Positions 1 to 6,539 of a DNA stretch of 11,846 nt are shown piece after piece (position 1 is the stretch's first letter; each line of letters begins with the position of its first letter). Both the position numbers and the translations under genes were made by a program. The notes below the pieces were generated by a model. The model was given only the letters and a program-made list of their open reading frames with translations, had not been told where the DNA came from and ran no database searches. The stretch is from an uncultured Planctomycetaceae bacterium (GTDB taxonomy: Bacteria > Planctomycetota > Planctomycetia > Planctomycetales > Planctomycetaceae): assembly GCA_937952455.1 (NCBI GenBank), contig CALFYU010000053.1, forward strand, positions 1 to 11,846. Direction: 5' to 3'.

Positions 1-660
1 CAATTCGGCGACTGCCTCCCCTGCCCTCACGAATTGGCCGGGGACGACGTGAACCTTGAGAATCGTCCCGGCGAATCCGCCACGAACGATCATCTTTTGG
101 TGCTCCAATTCCGCCAAGTCATACGCCGCCTTTGCCGCTTCGAGATTCGCTTCGGCCAGCGCCACGGCATCGGCCGAGTCGCCGTTCGACTGGGCGAGTT
201 TTCGCTCAAGCTCCCGCGCCGTCACTTCGGCCTTTGCTTTGCGAATGAGCAACTCCGTACGTTGATCGTCCATGCGGATCACATCCCCCTGCGACGGGAG
301 CTGATCGCCTGGCTTCACATGCACGCTTTGCACGATCCCGTCGACAGGAGCAATCAAGGCAATTGACTTTGCTGGTTCCAGACGTAGCGGAACCTGATAC
401 GTCCGCGGATCCTCCAAAACCAAGGCCCGCCGTTTGATTACAATCGCGGCTTCCGCACCGCTCGCCTCGGCGTCGTTGGAGGATTTCCGCCGCGGAACGC
501 TGTCTTGTGCAATAACGGCAACAAGCCCGAACAACAATCCTACGCAAAGAATCGTGCCGGTTTTGAACGCTCTGTTTCTCAGATTCACAATGATTCTACC
601 CCCAGCTTCCTGCGCGAACACTGATCCGCGCCGCGAAGCATTGTGCCGCGTCTGGCTCAT
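1..660 (-). CDS. HlyD-family membrane-fusion (periplasmic adaptor) protein, C-terminus outside window
   Basis: I translated 220 codons from the ATG at 660; the frame is still open at the left edge, so the C-terminal part is missing. The order fits an RND/ABC efflux adaptor: a short cytoplasmic N-terminus, a membrane anchor or uncleaved signal at residues 34-52 (TGTILCVGLLFGLVAVIAQ), the first lipoyl half at about 101-130 (ALIAPVDGIVQSVHVKPGDQ), an Ala/Glu/Lys-rich helical hairpin at about 133-190, and the second lipoyl half at 191-220 (IVRGGFAGTILKVHVVPGQF). Such proteins bridge an inner-membrane transporter to an outer-membrane channel; the partner would lie left of the window. The start is supported by AAGGAG at 664-669, though only 3 nt from the ATG, and by a promoter just upstream. 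An internal GTG at residue 25 would sit too close to the membrane span. The family is clear; the substrate is not. Confidence 0.85.
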   Translation of the reverse strand, partial: MSQTRHNASRRGSVFAQEAGGRIIVNLRNRAFKTGTILCVGLLFGLVAVIAQDSVPRRKSSNDAEASGAEAAIVIKRRALVLEDPRTYQVPLRLEPAKSIALIAPVDGIVQSVHVKPGDQLPSQGDVIRMDDQRTELLIRKAKAEVTARELERKLAQSNGDSADAVALAEANLEAAKAAYDLAELEHQKMIVRGGFAGTILKVHVVPGQFVRAGEAVAEL

Positions 661-663
661 TAA

Positions 664-669
664 CTCCTT
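664..669 (-). promoter_or_regulatory. Shine-Dalgarno of the HlyD-type gene
   Basis: On the minus strand TAAGGAGTTA directly precedes the ATG at 660. The purine core is strong and the spacing short. It is the main reason for choosing this start. Confidence 0.55.
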
Positions 670-684
670 ACGCCGTTTATCTAT

Positions 685-714
685 AGGATACGGGTGGTCG
701 ATGACGCGTGTCAA
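685..714 (-). promoter_or_regulatory. sigma70-like promoter for the HlyD-type gene
   Basis: On the minus strand there is a perfect TTGACA (709-714), an 18-nt spacer and TATCCT (685-690, 4 of 6 to TATAAT). Transcription would begin near 678, giving a very short leader that still contains the Shine-Dalgarno at 664-669. The call rests on consensus match only. Confidence 0.5.
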
Positions 715-732
715 CGTGCGTCATCGGCCCGC

Positions 733-751
733 GCCGCATTCTGCGGCTTTT
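733..751 (+). terminator. Terminator-like hairpin plus T-run in the divergent leader
   Basis: GCCGCA (733-738), loop TTC and TGCGGC (742-747) form a perfect 6-bp GC-rich stem, followed by TTTT (748-751). This is the shape of an intrinsic terminator on the plus strand, but no plus-strand gene lies upstream in the window. It could end a short antisense or leader transcript, or be chance. Confidence 0.25.
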
Positions 752-963
752 CGCGAGAGCGAGTTTCCGGCCGCTCCGGCACGTCGCTTCAGCAATGTCA
801 GCATGTCACGCATCGACCAAATCCATCGTAGTTGACTCCCGCGGTGGGATGGCGGATCAATCTCGCATTATGGTACGCTGTGGGCACTTGTGGAATCGGG
901 TCAAACCCATAACCGGCCGCTCTGACTGCGGCGAATGTCCGTCACAAATGGTGGTTTTGCCGA

Positions 964-969
964 GGGAGG
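964..969 (+). promoter_or_regulatory. Shine-Dalgarno deciding the start of the redoxin-like gene
   Basis: GGGAGG lies 8 nt before the ATG at 978. This, with the signal peptide directly after, sets the start here rather than at the upstream ATG at 708 in the same open frame. Confidence 0.6.
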
Positions 970-977
970 CGCGCTAT

Positions 978-2342
978 ATGACGTCTTTGTTGTCCTATCT
1001 TCTCGTCGTTTCCTCGCTGACGTCCCCGCTGGCCGGCTCCGACGCCGTTGAGCTGCGCTATCGAGGATCACTGACCGAGACGTGTCGTAACTCCAACGGC
1101 GAAAGCGGCGAACGGTTCAACATTTATTGCCTGCTCCCCAAGTCCGAGGGGGACGGACGCCGGCTCGCCTTTTTGGTCGACGAAAACGGCGGCGGAAGTT
1201 GGCCCTGGCCCGAACAATACGGACTGATCGACCTCGATGCCTCACTGCGTCCGCTGACACCGGCTCAGATCCGCCTGCTTTACACGCATGACGGCCAACC
1301 GACGTCGATCCGCGTCCGCCGTCCGCTGTTTGAACATCACGCCAAACTCGCCGAAAACGCCAACTGGACAGTTGGTGATTCCAAGTATTCCGTCACCGGT
1401 TCTGCCAAGGTGCAAGATCTGGATTGCTGGCGCGTCGAAGCCGTCACCAATTTTGGGCTCCGCGAAGAACTGGCTGTGGAAAAACAGAGCGGCCTGATCG
1501 TCAGCGGCCGCCGCGATCTAACGCGCGGCCGTGGGGTCCCCTTCTCTCTCTTCTTTGAATTGCAATCACACAAACCGCTCGAAAAAGCGGACGAAGAAAA
1601 ACTGCAAAAACCGATCGGCACGCTGGCAAAGCTGCAGGCCGACTTGAAGCGCGCGGAAAACGCGATGGACGCCGAACTGACCACCGATCAGCTTAAGACC
1701 ACGGAGCTTGTCGCGGAACAATTACAGCAAGAGGCGGAGAACACGCCCTATGAACGGTTGGCCGCCACCATCCGTCGCGACTTGAAACGTCAGATGCGGC
1801 GGACCGACGACGTCGAGAAGTTGGCCTCGAATTTCGTCGGCAAGCCGGCCCCCGAATTTACGCTCGAGCCGCTGAGCGGCGACGCCGTCGACGCTGAAGC
1901 GATGAAGGGCAACGTGGTCGTCTTGCATTTTTGGAACTACAAAATTGATCCACTCGTCGAACCGTACGGGCAGGCCCCCTACCTCGACTTTTCGTTCACG
2001 CGCTACAAGAAACTCGGCGTGCAGGTCTATGGCGTAGCGGTCAATGAATTATTCGCTGATGCCGCCACGCGCGGCGCTGCGTTGCAAAGCGCGCGAAAGT
2101 TCAAGTCGTTCATGAACCTCAGTTTTCCGCTGGCCATCGACTCCGGTGAATTGGTTGCCAAGTTCGGTGACCCGCGCCGCGTGGGAGCCAAATTGCCGCT
2201 GTGGGTTGTGATTGGTGCCGACGGAAAGATCGCGCACTACAACATCGGCTTTTACGACATCAATCCCGATGAAGGACTGCGCGCCCTCGACAAGGCGGTC
2301 GGCCAAGCCGTGCGCGCCAAACGGCAGGCAAGTGAAAAATGA
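978..2342 (+). CDS. Secreted redoxin-like protein with thioredoxin-fold domain lacking CXXC
   Basis: The product is 454 residues. The ATG at 978 is chosen because GGGAGG (964-969) lies 8 nt upstream and a signal peptide follows at once (MTSLLSYLLVVSSLTSPLAG, residues 1-20), so export is likely. Residues 21-200 are a beta-rich region I do not recognise. Residues 201-280 are charged and helical, probably coiled coil. Residues 285-450 resemble TlpA/AhpC-type redoxins: VGKPAPEFTLEPLSG, the strand and turn VVVLHFW, and the cis-Pro region KLPLWVVIGADGKI with Pro407. Where the family has W-x-x-C-x-x-C this protein reads W319-NYK-I323-D-P-L326, so both redox cysteines are absent although the proline between them is kept. 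Classical disulfide chemistry is therefore unlikely; a scaffold or binding role is possible. The acetyltransferase gene follows after 77 nt. Confidence 0.8.
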   Translation: MTSLLSYLLVVSSLTSPLAGSDAVELRYRGSLTETCRNSNGESGERFNIYCLLPKSEGDGRRLAFLVDENGGGSWPWPEQYGLIDLDASLRPLTPAQIRLLYTHDGQPTSIRVRRPLFEHHAKLAENANWTVGDSKYSVTGSAKVQDLDCWRVEAVTNFGLREELAVEKQSGLIVSGRRDLTRGRGVPFSLFFELQSHKPLEKADEEKLQKPIGTLAKLQADLKRAENAMDAELTTDQLKTTELVAEQLQQEAENTPYERLAATIRRDLKRQMRRTDDVEKLASNFVGKPAPEFTLEPLSGDAVDAEAMKGNVVVLHFWNYKIDPLVEPYGQAPYLDFSFTRYKKLGVQVYGVAVNELFADAATRGAALQSARKFKSFMNLSFPLAIDSGELVAKFGDPRRVGAKLPLWVVIGADGKIAHYNIGFYDINPDEGLRALDKAVGQAVRAKRQASEK

Positions 2343-2419
2343 CCATCGACACTGCGGCGCAGCGAATAGCTGGCAACCTGCCACGTGCTACGTCCCGATA
2401 TTGAGCCATCGCCCCCCCT

Positions 2420-3619
2420 ATGCCGACCAAGCCGGACGCATCGTTGACCCCCTCTCCGCGATTGGTTTCGCTCGACGCCTATCGCGGATTTACGATGTTG
2501 GCCATGGCATCCGGCGGACTGGGTTTGGGAGCGGTAGCCGGACATTATCCCGATGATCCCGTATGGCAAGAGATCGGGCGGCAAATGGAGCATCTGCCCT
2601 GGGTGGGCTGCGTCGCCTGGGATTTGATCCAACCGTCGTTCATGTTCATGGTCGGCGTCTCAATGGCTTATTCGTATGCCTCGCGGCAGCGACGCGGCGA
2701 TACCTACGGACAGATGTTCCGGCACGCGTTCTTCCGCAGCATCGTGTTGGTACTCCTGGGCGTCTTTCTCCGCTCCAACGGGCGCAGCGAAACCTATTGG
2801 ACGTTCGAAGACGTGGTTTCGCAGATCGGCATGGGCTATTTGTTTTTGTTTTTGCTGTGGGGTCGCTCGGCCAAAGTGCAATTCAGCGCCGCCCTGCTCG
2901 TGCTCATCGGATATTGGGCGCTGTTTGCCTTGTGGCCGTTGCCATCAGCGGATTACGACTACGCAGCCGCCGGTGTCGACCCCCATTGGGAATACAACCT
3001 GTCCGGGTTCGCCGCGCATTGGAATAAGAACACCAATCCTGCGCACGCCTTCGATGTATGGTTTTTGAATCTGTTTCCGCGAAGCACGCCATTTCAGAAC
3101 AACGGCGGGGGCTATCACACGCTCAGTTTCATTCCCTCGTTGGCCACGATGATCTTCGGGTTGATGGCGGGTGAGTTGCTTCGCAGCGACCGCAGCGGAA
3201 GCCGCAAGTTTCTGGTGCTGGTCGCCGCCGGCGCGCTGGGCATGGCCGTGGGGTATGCCCTGGACTTTTACGACATCTGTCCCGTCGTGAAGCGGATCTG
3301 GACGCCGAGCTGGGCGATCTATAGCAGCGGGGCATGCCTGCTGATCCTGGCCGCGTTTTATTGCGTGATCGATCTGTGGGGACTATGGTGGTGGGCCTGG
3401 CCGGCGGTGGTCGTCGGCATGAATTCGATCGCGATCTACATCATGACCTGGCTGTTCAAGGGTTGGATTCGCGAGACCTACAAAACACACTTCGGCCAAG
3501 ACATTTTTAATATCTTCGGTGAGCCGTACGCGGCAGTCGTGCAAAACGTGGCGACGTTGTTGGCACTGTGGCTCATCTGTTATTGGCTGTACCGCCAACG
3601 CATTTTCATCCGTATCTAG
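2420..3619 (+). CDS. Multi-pass acetyltransferase of the HGSNAT/NagX type (COG4299/DUF5009-like)
   Basis: The product has 399 residues and about ten membrane spans. After a short polar start comes the family signature SLDAYRGFTML (17-27), then EHLPWVGCVAWDLIQPSF (57-74) and FMFMVGVSM (74-82). This aligns with the segment of human heparan-alpha-glucosaminide N-acetyltransferase around its acetyl-carrying histidine, giving His58 as the candidate catalytic residue and Asp68 as a conserved acid. Further blocks are TYWTFEDVVSQIGMGY (125-140), PFQNNGGGYHTLSFIPSLA (224-242) and FGLMAGELLRS (246-256). The family moves acetyl groups from acetyl-CoA across the membrane to glucosamine-type amines; NagX-type bacterial members sit in GlcNAc loci. 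No good Shine-Dalgarno precedes the ATG, but the signature follows too closely for a later start. The 77-nt gap from the redoxin-like gene allows co-transcription. Substrate specificity is inferred. Confidence 0.85.
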   Translation: MPTKPDASLTPSPRLVSLDAYRGFTMLAMASGGLGLGAVAGHYPDDPVWQEIGRQMEHLPWVGCVAWDLIQPSFMFMVGVSMAYSYASRQRRGDTYGQMFRHAFFRSIVLVLLGVFLRSNGRSETYWTFEDVVSQIGMGYLFLFLLWGRSAKVQFSAALLVLIGYWALFALWPLPSADYDYAAAGVDPHWEYNLSGFAAHWNKNTNPAHAFDVWFLNLFPRSTPFQNNGGGYHTLSFIPSLATMIFGLMAGELLRSDRSGSRKFLVLVAAGALGMAVGYALDFYDICPVVKRIWTPSWAIYSSGACLLILAAFYCVIDLWGLWWWAWPAVVVGMNSIAIYIMTWLFKGWIRETYKTHFGQDIFNIFGEPYAAVVQNVATLLALWLICYWLYRQRIFIRI

Positions 3620-3635
3620 GTTGACCCATCCCGAA

Positions 3636-3845
3636 CGTAGGGTGCGTCGCGACGCACCTTTCGGGGTAGGACGATCGAATTCTCCCAACCTGCCCTCCCG
3701 CTCCCAAAGTTTTTGAATTCAGTACGTTTCAGAAAACCAAGGACCTTGTGAAGCGGGCCTTCCGCACTTCGTCATCACTTGTGAGTGTGTACACGTTGAC
3801 GACTTATGTTCCTGCATAGAAAGGTGCGTCGCGACGCACGCTACG
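3636..3845. repeat. Palindromic inverted-repeat pair flanking 156 nt (REP/BIME- or MITE-like)
   Basis: The 27-nt segment 3636-3662 and the reverse complement of 3819-3845 agree at 26 of 27 positions; the only difference is G versus C at the sixth base. Each arm is itself palindromic around GTGCGTCGCGACGCAC. The 156 nt between them (3663-3818) shows no coding sequence, only two GAATTC sites and a small imperfect hairpin near 3749-3770. The element fills most of the gap between the acetyltransferase and dehydrogenase genes. Paired palindromes like this match REP/BIME units mobilised by RAYT-type transposases, or terminal repeats of a MITE. No transposase is present, and copy number elsewhere cannot be seen. 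Confidence 0.65.
3641..3661 (+). terminator. Palindrome plus T-run downstream of the acetyltransferase gene
   Basis: An 18-bp perfect palindrome, GGTGCGTCGCGACGCACC (3641-3658), is followed by TTT. Folded with a CGCG loop it gives a 7-bp GC-rich stem, 21 nt after the stop at 3619. It could end transcription of the preceding gene, but it is also one arm of the inverted-repeat element described separately. Confidence 0.35.
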
Positions 3846-3871
3846 ATTGATCTCTTGTGATTGGAAGAACG

Positions 3872-4819
3872 ATGACTCCCATTCCCATCATGGGCGACGG
3901 TCTGCCGCAGCCGTTGCTGGAGATGCTCGGCGCAGATTTTGAAGTGCTCCCCTGGAACGACGCCGCCGACTCCCCTGCTCTGCAGCGCGCGGAAGCGATT
4001 ATCGCCTATGGTCATCCCGATATTGGCGGCGAAATGATGGACCGCGCGCCGCAGCTCAAGGTAATCAGCAACCACGGCGTGGGGGTCGATCACATTGACG
4101 TCGCGGCGGCGAAGCAGCGTGGGATTCCGGTCGGCAACACCCCCGGTTGCCTCGATGCTTCTACAGCCGACATGACGATGGCGCTGATGCTTTCCGTCGC
4201 GCGGAACGTGGTGGTCGGCGACCGCTATGCCCGCGGTCCGGAGTTTTTACAGTTCGACCCCGCCATTTTGATCGGTCAGGAGGTCACCGGCAGCAAGCTG
4301 GGCATCATCGGCATGGGCCGCATCGGCAAACAAGTGGCGCGCCGCGCTGCCGGCTTCGATATGCAGATTTCCTACCACAATCGCCGCCGCGACACCGAAG
4401 CCGAAGAGACATACGGGGCGGAATATCGCAGTTTTGAGGATCTGTTGGCCGAGAACGATTTTGTCGCACTCAATTGCCCGCTCACGCCCGAGACCACCGG
4501 GCTGATTTCCGGGCCGCAATTTGAAATCATGCAGAGCACGGCCATCTTGATCAACATGGCTCGCGGTCCGGTGGTCGATACCGACGCGCTCTACACGGCG
4601 CTGACAACAGGTCAAATTGCCGCGGCCGGAATTGACGTCACCGATCCGGAACCGCTGCCGCGGGGGCACAAACTGTTGTCGCTTGAAAACCTGGTGATCA
4701 CGCCGCACTTGGGCAGCGCGTCGAACCGCACGCGAGAGCGGATGATGCGGATGACCGTGGAAAACCTGCACGCGGGATTGCGAGGTGAACCACTCCCCTA
4801 CCCCGTTGAGCCGAAGTGA
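3872..4819 (+). CDS. D-2-hydroxyacid dehydrogenase, glyoxylate/hydroxypyruvate reductase-like
   Basis: The product is 315 residues, a normal length for the family. It contains the full D-isomer 2-hydroxyacid dehydrogenase set: substrate-side SNHGVGVDHIDV (66-77), the Rossmann motif LGIIGMGRIG (143-152), catalytic Arg231 in NMARGPVVD, Glu260 in DPEPLP and His279 in TPHLGSAS. Arg171-Arg173 after the second Rossmann strand favour NADP(H). The C-terminal block around TPHLGSASNRTRERM and LRGEPLP is closest to GRHPR-type enzymes that reduce glyoxylate or hydroxypyruvate in the cytosol. The ATG at 3872 has GGAAGA just upstream (3863-3868); a GTG at 3857 would add five residues. The gene begins 26 nt after the inverted-repeat element and converges on the next gene. 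The exact 2-oxoacid substrate is uncertain. Confidence 0.88.
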   Translation: MTPIPIMGDGLPQPLLEMLGADFEVLPWNDAADSPALQRAEAIIAYGHPDIGGEMMDRAPQLKVISNHGVGVDHIDVAAAKQRGIPVGNTPGCLDASTADMTMALMLSVARNVVVGDRYARGPEFLQFDPAILIGQEVTGSKLGIIGMGRIGKQVARRAAGFDMQISYHNRRRDTEAEETYGAEYRSFEDLLAENDFVALNCPLTPETTGLISGPQFEIMQSTAILINMARGPVVDTDALYTALTTGQIAAAGIDVTDPEPLPRGHKLLSLENLVITPHLGSASNRTRERMMRMTVENLHAGLRGEPLPYPVEPK

Positions 4820-4871
4820 ATTGCATTGACTCGGCAGCGCGGAATGCAGGCAATTAGACCGACACTTCGGC
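4810..4871. terminator. Extended hairpin across the convergent 3' ends
   Basis: GCCGAAGTG (4810-4818) is the exact reverse complement of CACTTCGGC (4863-4871). Inside, AATT and GCATT (4819-4827) pair with AATGC (4843-4847) and AATT (4852-4855) across a bulge. The structure overlaps the dehydrogenase stop (4817-4819) and the last codons and stop of the opposing gene (4854-4856). It could act in both directions. There is no T-run, so intrinsic termination is not certain. Confidence 0.35.
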
Positions 4872-6002
4872 CGTCGGCATCGGTTCGGTGGGCTTCGGCT
4901 GAGCGACGGCGGTCGCGATATCGATGTCGGTCGATTGCTTGGTGAACATGTAGTAACTCGCGCCGAGCACAGCGGTCGCGACGCTCACCACGCGAAACAC
5001 GAGCGCGGCCGCCAGACCGGTCCCCCGCGCGACTTCCGGGGACACGTGTCCTTGGGCCGTTTGTTCGTAAAAGAAGGAAATCGCCCCTTCCAGCGGGCCG
5101 ACGCCGCCGGGCAGCGGAATCACCGACGCAAACAACTCCGCGGCCGGCATGAAGTAATAGTGCATCCACAAATTGGGCACCCAGACGTTTAGCGACAGAG
5201 CGCAGAAGTAAAATCCCGCCACCAAACCCGTGTGCCCGATCAAACTGATGGCGACGGCCAAAGCCACGACGCGGCGCTTGGTCTGGTACATCGCAACCCC
5301 ATTGAGCAGGTCGCTGAACGTTTTGCCGACGTATTTGAGGCTGACCAACTTCTGCAAGATCGGCCAGTGCGTCGAACCCGGCATCAACATAATGCACAGT
5401 CCCAAGAGTCCGGCGATCGTACCACCCCACAAGCCCCAACCCACAATGGTCATGGCAGGCACATTGGCTAAAAACCCCTCCGACTTGGCCGTTGAGGCGG
5501 CGCCGGCGGCGGTGCCGATATCTAATTCCACAAACAACGTGGCCAAGGCCCCGACCATGAACAGCGCCAGCAGACCCAGAATGCGGTCCAGTACGACCGT
5601 GGCGGCGGCCACCGCGCGTCGTGACTGTTGGTTGCGGGCCACCATCGCTGCTTTGAGCAAATCCCCACCGACGATGCCCGGACCGCCGTAATTGCAGAGC
5701 AAACCGAATCCGCCCAAGCGAAAGGCATCTTTGAGGGTGAAGTCAAATTCCTGCGCCCACACGAGCAGATACCAGCGGACGATGGTCAAACCGGCGCAAC
5801 CGCTGACCAGGGCGGCGCCCAGCGCGAAATATCCCCAGTTCTTTTGACCGTGCAGCAATTCCACGAAGCTCGCCCAGTGCTGGCTCACCAAATAGGCCAA
5901 CATGGCGATCGCGAACGGCCATTTGAGCCGGCCGGCGATGGAAAATATCTTGTCCAACGAACGAGTCTCCGCGGCATCGTGATTTGTTTGATAACCATCC
6001 AA
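4854..6002 (-). CDS. Multi-pass membrane protein, UPF0104 / lysylphosphatidylglycerol-synthase TM family (YbhN/AglD2-like)
   Basis: The longest reading gives 382 residues from a TTG at 6002 with no clear Shine-Dalgarno. A second TTG at 5957 (residue 16) has GGAG 9 nt upstream (5967-5970) and would give 367 residues; it may be the true start. The protein has about eight membrane spans and the usual family landmarks: a conserved Arg-Trp (76-77), GIVGGDLLKA (109-118), LDRILG (138-143), and near the C-terminus VIPLPGGVGPLEG (294-306). A polar tail follows from about 355. The domain resembles the flippase-like membrane half of MprF and archaeal AglD-type proteins, suggesting lipid or lipid-linked sugar translocation, but members like this lack a proven substrate. 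It lies 128 nt downstream of the 75-residue membrane protein gene and may share its transcript. Confidence 0.85.
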   Translation of the reverse strand: MDGYQTNHDAAETRSLDKIFSIAGRLKWPFAIAMLAYLVSQHWASFVELLHGQKNWGYFALGAALVSGCAGLTIVRWYLLVWAQEFDFTLKDAFRLGGFGLLCNYGGPGIVGGDLLKAAMVARNQQSRRAVAAATVVLDRILGLLALFMVGALATLFVELDIGTAAGAASTAKSEGFLANVPAMTIVGWGLWGGTIAGLLGLCIMLMPGSTHWPILQKLVSLKYVGKTFSDLLNGVAMYQTKRRVVALAVAISLIGHTGLVAGFYFCALSLNVWVPNLWMHYYFMPAAELFASVIPLPGGVGPLEGAISFFYEQTAQGHVSPEVARGTGLAAALVFRVVSVATAVLGASYYMFTKQSTDIDIATAVAQPKPTEPMPTAEVSV

Positions 6003-6130
6003 ACCGTGCGCGCATGGACGCCGCCGTTGGACCCCCCCTCATTCGTTTTTTGCAAGATCGCGAACTTGAGTCAAGACCGCTTGTGCCGCAGCCGTCATTC
6101 AAGATGGATCAACAGTCTGCCCCCGCCCGA

Positions 6131-6358
6131 TTAATTCGATTGCGAGATCCACCACGTCCAAAGCGTGACGCACATCATTGCCAGCAAGGAATAGGCGAAG
6201 AAGATAGTCAACATCTTCCCAATGTTGGCGGACGCTTCGGTGTCGTCCGACGTAAATTCGGACAGTTCCTGGCGATTGAATTCGCTGCCGGGATACGCTT
6301 CGGCTGCCTCCGTGGTGACGGAAGGCTCCTTCTCGGCGGTGGTCGCCTCATCGGACAT
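6131..6358 (-). CDS. Small single-span membrane protein, unknown function
   Basis: The product has 75 residues: an acidic, Ser/Thr-rich N-terminal part (MSDEATTAEKEPSVTTEAAE) and one membrane helix at about 49-71 (MLTIFFAYSLLAMMCVTLWT) ending WWISQSN. The ATG at 6358 is preferred because AGGAG lies 11 nt upstream; the frame runs on to 6475, but that extension is Arg-rich and implausible. I do not recognise a family. The orientation is probably C-terminus outside or periplasmic. It precedes the UPF0104-type gene on the same strand, and a candidate promoter at 6447-6475 would drive both. Hydropathy and a sensible start make it credible as a gene. Confidence 0.6.
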   Translation of the reverse strand: MSDEATTAEKEPSVTTEAAEAYPGSEFNRQELSEFTSDDTEASANIGKMLTIFFAYSLLAMMCVTLWTWWISQSN

Positions 6359-6446
6359 GACGAATGATGCTCCTACAAGTCGTTCTAGTAACCTCAGATG
6401 CGCTACGCCCCATCTCGCGGAAGAACCGCCGCGCAACCGAGGACGT

Positions 6447-6475
6447 AGTTTAGCCATTTCCACAGGGCAACTCAA
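6447..6475 (-). promoter_or_regulatory. Candidate sigma70-like promoter upstream of the 75-residue protein gene
   Basis: On the minus strand TTGAGT (6470-6475), 17 nt, TAAACT (6447-6452): four of six matches in each box with ideal spacing. Transcription would begin near 6440 with a leader of about 80 nt. Confidence 0.3.
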
Positions 6476-6485
6476 TCGAATTTGT

Positions 6486-6525
6486 GGCGACGGCTAGGCC
6501 GCGACAAGACGATCGCACCGCCGCC
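6486..6525 (-). terminator. GC-rich hairpin after the PIG-L gene
   Basis: On the minus strand GGCGGCGG (6518-6525) pairs with CCGTCGCC (6486-6493) with one mismatch; inside, GCGA can pair with TCGC. It lies 14 nt past the PIG-L stop at 6540. The bases that follow are ACAAATT rather than a T-run, so it is a weak terminator candidate. Confidence 0.25.
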
Positions 6526-6539
6526 CTGTGAGATTCCGG

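Larger units (their letters stand above)
661..977. other. Divergent intergenic region between HlyD-type and redoxin-like genes
   Basis: This 317-nt stretch separates two divergent genes. It holds the minus-strand promoter (685-714), a hairpin with a T-run (733-751, plus strand) and the plus-strand Shine-Dalgarno GGGAGG (964-969). I found no convincing plus-strand -35/-10 pair: TATGGT at 869-874 has no -35 partner. The redoxin frame stays open back to 708, but that extension (starting MSTCVIGPRRILRL) looks like a chance Arg-rich reading of non-coding DNA. Confidence 0.5.

Noticed and set aside
206..547. 113-residue minus-strand open frame
   Set aside because: Cys/Arg-rich shadow in the wrong frame of the HlyD-type gene, which continues cleanly through this stretch.
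708..977. N-terminal extension of the redoxin-like frame back to an ATG at 708
   Set aside because: The extension is Arg/Ser-rich with no Shine-Dalgarno, covers the opposing promoter and hairpin, and would bury the signal peptide that follows the ATG at 978.
3749..3770. Small hairpin GCGG-GCCTT-CCGC inside the inverted-repeat core
   Set aside because: Four-base stem with imperfect flanks and no T-run; expected by chance.
3796..3820. TTGACG with CATAGA as a promoter for the dehydrogenase gene
   Set aside because: Spacing is only 13 nt, and no better -10 sits at 16-18 nt.
4247..4771. 174-residue minus-strand open frame
   Set aside because: Lies wholly inside the dehydrogenase gene, whose motifs are complete; His/Arg-rich shadow reading.
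4798..5439. 213-residue minus-strand open frame in a second frame
   Set aside because: Overlaps the UPF0104-type gene in another frame and has Gly/Arg-rich shadow composition without membrane helices.
6359..6475. Extension of the 75-residue membrane protein to a start at 6475
   Set aside because: Arg-rich, unlike the rest, without a ribosome site; AGGAG supports the ATG at 6358.
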